Shown in pieces: positions 20,280 to 25,180 of a stretch of DNA of 25,180 bases. Where the stretch lies: positions 1 through 25,180 of the forward strand of contig ADNK01002420.1 of NCBI GenBank assembly GCA_000320545.1, given 5' to 3'. The translations under genes were made by a program, and so were the position numbers. Under the pieces are notes generated by a model. The model saw only the letters and a program-made list of their open reading frames with translations, was not told the DNA's origin and did no database searches. The stretch's first letter is position 1. The number at the start of each line of letters is the position of its first letter. Source of the DNA: Bigelowiella natans CCMP2755. Lineage: Eukaryota; Cercozoa; Chlorarachniophyceae.

Positions 20280-21562
20280 ATGGGGGCTGCGCAAACCACA
20301 GAGATCTCAGGCCTATCCCGCGAGGAGGTTGCGAAGGCGATTTTCAAACACCTCGATGATGACAACAGCAAGGTTTGTGCGCATAAAATTCACTTTGCAT
20401 CCAGATCTAGAGATGTAACATTTGCTTTCTCAGCGATTGGATGTGACGGAACTCGAGGGTCAGGGATGTGGAGACATGGTGAAGATGTACTTCGCAAACA
20501 GGGAACAAACTATGGACGAAGTTCAATTCGTGAACGCCTTGCTTGCAAATTGGAAACTTGGTAAATACAAAGTTAAAGCTTTTTCTCAAGGAAAATAGTT
20601 ATTTAACACAAACTATTCTCTCCACAACAATACATAGATAAGGATCCAGAATACGAGAAAAAGGCCCTTCAACTCATCGAGACCGCTAAGTCGGTGAAGG
20701 TGGGAACTGCTGATGAAGAAAAGAAACTCTCGGTAATAACATTCACTTTGAAGATTGTGAAGCAATAAGTACGATATAGCAACCACTTCAACCATCTAAC
20801 TACAGGAATGCAAAGATAAAGCTGAAATGTGTGGCCTTGTCTTCGAAGCTCTGGATGATGACAAGAGCGGGTGAGTGTTGACCGTTATCTTCATTGCGAT
20901 CATTCGTCAGTATTTTTTCTCTTTAATAGATCTTTGGACCTAAAAGAAGTGATCAAGCAGCTGGATCCATACCATAAGAAAGCACAATTTGTCCTGGTTG
21001 AAAGAAACCACTATGAGTTTGACCTGAAATTTGCAATGTACCCCTTACATAATCATTTTGATCTGCAGAAAGAGGGTGGCCAAGTCGACTATTCTATGAA
21101 ATATTGGGAGGATATTTTCAAAGGATATGACAAGGTGAATACTGTTCGATCGCAAACTAGAAAGCCACGAAGATTTTGATAACACCCTCATTATCTGCAT
21201 CGTCGTCATCAACACTGCCATCTCCATCTGTTGGCTTGATACAACATTGTTCTCTGCAAATATTTCTTTAGGATAAGAACGGCCACGTATGCAAAAAGGA
21301 ATTTTCGTCTGCCCTCATCGAGAAATTCAAAGACAGTAATCACATAATCAAACTCTAACTTGGAACCGATCTAGTTTCGTTGAAATTCATTGTTATAGTT
21401 CATTTTCAGTGCTCTGATAACATCTTTTGCTACGTAAATGATATCACAGAAGAGGAAAAATTATTTCTCTTGATCCTTGCAAAGATGCTGAAGTCCGCCA
21501 ATATGATCAATGCTGCGAAGGGAAAGAAGGGAGAGACTGCAGAAGAAAAGAAGAAAGATTAA
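20280..21562 (+). CDS. EF-hand calcium-binding protein, copy B (8 exons)
   Basis: Exons 20280-20372, 20434-20560, 20638-20732, 20806-20870, 20930-20996, 21069-21134, 21272-21335 and 21450-21562 give 229 residues, with exon lengths identical to copy A. The start is MGAAQT, again of MGxxxS/T type. The EF-hand loops are DDDNSKRLDVTE, DDDKSGSLDLKE and DKDKNGHVCKKE; all calcium-ligand positions are kept. About 15 residues differ from copy A, mostly at the N-terminus (residues 4-7) and in exon 7. Introns 1-4 are almost the same as in copy A (intron 3 is identical), but introns 5-7 are largely different and intron 6 is 137 nt instead of 74. An upstream in-frame GTG at 20223 is not a plausible start. 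Confidence 0.92.
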
Positions 21563-23626
21563 AACGTTTTCCACAAGTGTATTTCTATATTATAAAATAT
21601 CAGCTGTGACATACATAATCTAAGCACTGTAGCCGCAGCTTTGCACAGCTACATTAGGATGACTATTAATAGAATGCAATGTCTTCATTCATCATTACAT
21701 CCGTCTCCTATACAGAAGTTGTTGTCCATCATGTGGCCCTTGAGCGAGGCCATGCACCCAATTTACCGATGCAACATTGGCTAAATTTCTGCACACACTT
21801 GAATTTTCATTTTGCGCTGGATCGTTGTATAATGTTTAGATGTTGTAAGATTGGTCGTTAAGAGCTCAAAGCTAGCAGGGAGTGCGGCATGCCTCGCTTG
21901 TAGTCATCTATCTAAAGCCATATATTAGCAATGCAATTATGGCAAGACAATCAACATGTACGTGCAGTCGCTCCTGCTGCCCGCCGGCCGCGCACACATG
22001 CGCGTAACTAGCTACGCTACGCTGCTAGCTGGGTCTAGAAGTGCACACATACATACAGGCGCGACATGCACCCCTAGGTATAAATTACTAATTCGCAAAA
22101 TTTTGTCAAGTTTGACCAATTGTATCTAGCAATCAGCAATGATGATACTGTAGTCACAGCAGCTCTGGAAATTGATGTTGTGTGGCAAGTCTTAGAATCT
22201 GCTAGATGATCATCTAGGCAACGTTTTGATTTGCACATTCGCGCCGCGAGACTAGCGTAGCAGCGAGAGAATGACCTCCGGGCCGGCGCACATTTTTTTG
22301 GCTACGATGCGACACATTACATGCTGTAGTGCCGCGCACAAATGAAAACACAACCAGCAGAAACTTGTAACATCAGCTTTGCGTGCATGGTGGCCGCACC
22401 AAACTTCATCAAAAAGCTTGGAAAACCACAATAAAACATTCCACTTTGCATATTATGCATGTGCACTCCGGTGGACTCTGACGAGCTGCTGCATGCTAGC
22501 CTGGTGGCTTCCAGTGCGCTCAAACACCTTCACAACCAGCAGAAATTTGCAACATTGGCTCTGCGAGCATGCCAGCATGGCGGCCGCACAACATTTTTTT
22601 TTTTCAAAAAGCTTGGAAAACCACAAAAAAAAACATTGCCATGCATTGCGAATGCACTCTGGTGGACTCTGACGAGCTTCTGCTGGCTTCCAATGCGCTC
22701 AAACACCCTTTAGCGTTGTGTTGAAAATTGAAGCGCGCAAAAGGTGCAAAAACTCGATTTTGAAATTTTTTTGCAACGTGACGTTCATTCTCAAAAAAAT
22801 GTTTTTTTGCTCCGAAATTCAAACCGTGTGTAACATTAGTTTGCCAAAAGTGTGCGCGATGCTCAATTGTGGATTTGCATGTCGTGCGATCGAGCCATCG
22901 TGTTCAAAACAGCGTGAGAATTTTCCAAATCTGAGGGTTGGAAAAATGACAAAAAAACCCTGCAAAACCGCATGCAGAGCAGGAAATGCGCGCGCGTGCG
23001 CCCTGAAACTTGCTCGAGCGTTGTTTCTCACCATGTTCGAAAGTTTTCAAGCGTCACTTGGTGTGGTGTTGCGTTGCATGCTGCAGCACCCAGAGTGTTA
23101 CATGGTTTCTGCTGGTTGTGAATTCGCTGGTTCTAGAGTTTGATCGGCATTTTCTAGTTTTCTCAATATTCGTTTGAGCCTGGGAGCTTTCATTCGCACC
23201 TAGATGTACAGACTTGACGCGATTAGCCACATCCACAGTAGATCTGCACGCACATATAGTCTAGCATGGTCTCTGGCATCTTTGCTCTAGCTAGATTCGA
23301 TCGCATGTTGGATCGCACATACATCAGCATAAATCTGACATTTAGACATTTTTATCTTGTAGCTTGAGAGCACGAGAGAGATCGATAATCGATGAACTAG
23401 ATGGCTCGCCATCGATCTGTGCGCGTGTAAGCCACAAACATGCACGATCGATCATTGCGGGTCCACATGTAGCAGCAGCCGCGCGCGCGGCAAACTAGCA
23501 AAGAACGACAGGAACGCCCAGAGCACGTTGCAGATATGCTGCATCGCAATCGATCGAATCGGCATATTTACTTGTGAATACAACTTTTTTGCTTTCTCGG
23601 TACATGTGAGAGCAACATCAAGTCCT
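21563..23626. other. Non-coding interval after EF-hand copy B
   Basis: No supported gene. 21950-22300 is CTAG/GCGC-rich like the other islands. 22349-22710 is a tandem duplication. The ORFs between 22379 and 23143 run through this repeat and show no motif. Confidence 0.6.
22349..22710. repeat. Tandem duplication, two units of about 180 bp
   Basis: Unit 1 is 22349-22530 and unit 2 is 22531-22710. Both open CACAACCAGCAGAAA, share TCAAAAAGCTTGGAAAACCA and GGTGGACTCTGACGAGCT, and end with a GCGCTCAAACACC segment. They differ by scattered substitutions and small indels, so the duplication is not recent. Confidence 0.85.
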
Positions 23627-23855
23627 CTAATCGTACTTCGCCGTCCTTGGAGGAGCAGCAGCAGGTTGATACCCACCCCCGTATCCTCCTCCTCCTCCTC
23701 CTCCTCCTCCTCCTTGATAACACAAAACACGCGGAAAGGCAACTTAACCCCGTTTTTACGTCGAGCAGATTAGCGTGTTGGAAGTAGATACAGTGTGTGT
23801 ATGTGTGTTTGTGCGTGTATGGGGGGATGTTTCAGAGTACTACATATTATACACG

Positions 23856-23904
<49 letters not shown>

Positions 23905-23978
23905 TATTATGCGATTACGATTCATGAATATTCCTTCTTCACAGACAACCCTTTGTCGCTTCGTGGCATTGGCTACTA

Positions 23979-24015
<37 letters not shown>

Positions 24016-24364
24016 CAAACTAGACGATTACCTCTGTTCACCATGTGCGAATTGCTATTGCCTTGGCCGCTCATCATTCCTCCGGAATTTCCTACGACAC
24101 ACGCGGGTCAAGGGAAGGGGCAGCAAGCACGCTTGTATAGCAGAAAGGCCAGCGCGTGCGGTTCATGATATATTGGTGAATACTGTGCGACGGACATGCA
24201 TACCGACCAACATACCGTAGTTCCCATAGTTGGTTTGCGAAGGAGCGGTCGCTGCCGCAGCGGCGTGTGGGTTGTAATATGACGGCTTGCTGGCCCCGCC
24301 CCCCTGCGACTTCTTGTCTTTGCTGTGGAGGGAGGGAGGGAGGGAGGGAGAGAATAAATTATGA

Positions 24365-24399
<35 letters not shown>

Positions 24400-24451
24400 T
24401 ATTTTTTTGATGCCACGAGTTGGTTTTGCGCTTGTCCCCCCACCCCCCACC
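23627..24451 (-). CDS. Gly/Asn-rich protein, 3' exons (partial)
   Basis: Three minus-strand exons chain in phase: 24322-24216, 24091-24032 and 23712-23627. The first acceptor is excellent (a CCCT-repeat tract ending CCACAG) and its donor is GTATGT; the introns are 124 and 319 nt. The protein reads SKDKKSQGGGASKPSYYNP, then Ala/Thr, NYGNYG, a Gly/Ser/Asn/Met stretch, about ten Gly, and a C-terminus YGGGYQPAAAPPRTAKYD. An upstream exon ending at 24451 (donor AG|GTGGGG) joins in phase and adds FDSYGVYRLTLRSWLEK, but has no start codon. Such Gly/Asn/Tyr tails are typical of RNA-binding or condensate-forming proteins; no defined domain is visible, so the function is unknown. The start would have to overlap the plus-strand gene at 24607 in antisense. 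Confidence 0.62.
23684..23714. repeat. (CTC)n trinucleotide repeat encoding polyglycine
   Basis: About ten CTC units. On the minus strand, in the frame set by the splice junction at 23712, they read as GGA (Gly) codons at the start of the last exon of the Gly/Asn-rich protein. Confidence 0.85.
23859..23898. repeat. (AT)n microsatellite
   Basis: About 20 AT units within the 23713-24031 intron of the Gly/Asn-rich gene. Confidence 0.95.
23972..24016. repeat. (ACT)n trinucleotide repeat
   Basis: About 14 units, with one interruption, in the same 319-nt intron close to its donor. Confidence 0.95.
24366..24391. repeat. (AT)n microsatellite
   Basis: About 13 AT units in the 24323-24450 intron of the Gly/Asn-rich gene. 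Confidence 0.95.
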
Positions 24452-24606
24452 TCTTCTCCAACCAAGAGCGTAAAGTTAAACGATAGACACCATAACTATC
24501 AAAGGAAGGGCGCTCCCTTGGCTACGCGGCAAAGTCTCAGCACCACTGCTACTACCACACTGCTATACTATATACGATCACAACAGCAGCATTCGCGACG
24601 ACTACT

Positions 24607-24827
24607 ATGACTACTAAGACTACTGCTTCTTCTTCTACTGCATCGCCTAATGCTGCTACTTTCCAAATCCAAAATACGCAAAGAGGTTCTTCATTGAGAA
24701 CTCAGCGCCGCCCCTACAAAAAAGGACGAGTGGTGAAGGGGGGGAGGGGGGGGGGGAAGGGGGGGAACCAATCGGGGGGTTTAAAAAAATTGGTCGTTGG
24801 GAAGAAAGGGAAAACTTCACCACACAC

Positions 24828-24869
<42 letters not shown>

Positions 24870-25180
24870 ACTCCAAGATATGGAGGAAAAGTCTATCACA
24901 TAACTATTGTCGTTGGATGCTTCTTGTTGTTAATGGGTCTCATCGCACTAGGAAGTAGAAGCGTTGACGGATATGATGCCCCATCGCCTCCTACATTTTC
25001 CATAAGCGCTACCGCAAATTCGAAAGGGGATCTTTCTTATGCTACACAGCATGAAAATAACCCAGATGGTGGGACTGGTGGTGATATCAAACAAGATAAC
25101 AATATAAATAAGCAGTTTTGCAGCTCTTGGATGATACTTCTTCATCAAGTAGCCAGAATAGCGATCTCCCTCCTCTTACT
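24607..25180 (+). CDS. Probable single-pass membrane protein, 5' part (runs off window)
   Basis: Exon 1 starts at ATG 24607 with a Ser/Thr-rich, then basic N-terminus (MTTKTTASSSTASPNAATFQ, later RRPYKKGR) and ends at 24729 or 24732, both phase 0. The intron runs to 24869 and holds G-runs and an AT microsatellite before AAG. Exon 2 starts at 24870 in phase 0 with TPRYGGKVYH and one strong transmembrane segment, ITIVVGCFLLLMGLIAL, then a Ser/Pro/Asn/Asp-rich stretch. The basic residues before the helix suggest a type II (N-in) membrane protein. Reading straight on from exon 1 gives only AT-repeat residues and a stop. From about 25119 a second frame, after TTTTGCAG, also stays open and is Ser/Asp-rich, so another junction is possible. 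No family was recognised. Confidence 0.55.
24821..24866. repeat. Compound (CA)n-(AT)n microsatellite
   Basis: CA repeats pass into about 18 AT units, directly upstream of the proposed acceptor at 24868-24869. Confidence 0.95.

Noticed and set aside
23770-24220. ORFs of Tyr/Ile, Thr or Val repeats
   Set aside because: They are translations of AT and ACT microsatellites that lie in introns of the minus-strand gene.

Overview
The window looks like nuclear DNA of a single-celled eukaryote, most likely a stramenopile microalga. A diatom is possible, although the intron density is high for one. The evidence is a divergent H2B/H3 histone pair, GT-AG introns of about 45-340 nt, an LTR retrotransposon of Ty3/gypsy domain order, and long non-coding stretches rich in CTAG/GCTAGC, GCATGC and microsatellites. 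No bacterial operons, rRNA, tRNA or CRISPR were seen.

Layout. 1-724: low-complexity edge, then the last exons of a Gln/Asn-rich protein. 725-2316: non-coding, with a striking 92-bp fold-back at 1381-1472. 2317-3919: H2B (minus) and H3 (plus) sharing a 728-bp divergent promoter; each has a matching 3' stem-loop about 33 nt after its stop. 3920-5490: no supported gene. 5493-6646: doubtful minus-strand open segments. 6698-10002: a minus-strand gene of at least 27 small exons, invisible as long ORFs. Joined in phase, it reads as an auxin-efflux-carrier-type membrane domain followed by GPCR-like helices, the arrangement of GPR155/LYCHOS. 10547-11778 and 20280-21562: two copies, same orientation, of an eight-exon, 229-residue, three-EF-hand protein with an N-myristoylation-type start. 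Between the copies lie 2.5 kb of non-coding DNA and a complete 5,716-bp LTR retrotransposon (14278-19993) with identical LTRs, a 4-bp target duplication and one uninterrupted 1,657-codon gag-pol ORF. 21563-23626: non-coding, with a tandem 180-bp repeat. 23627-24451: minus-strand last exons of a Gly/Asn-rich protein. 24607-25180: plus-strand start of a probable single-pass membrane protein that runs off the window.

The histone genes form a co-regulated pair. The EF-hand copy at 10547 and the GPR155-like gene are head to head across about 0.5 kb. A shared role in calcium or membrane signalling is only a suggestion from position. Most spliced genes here were found by reading splice sites and checking that every junction kept the reading frame. 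No transcript data or database search was available.
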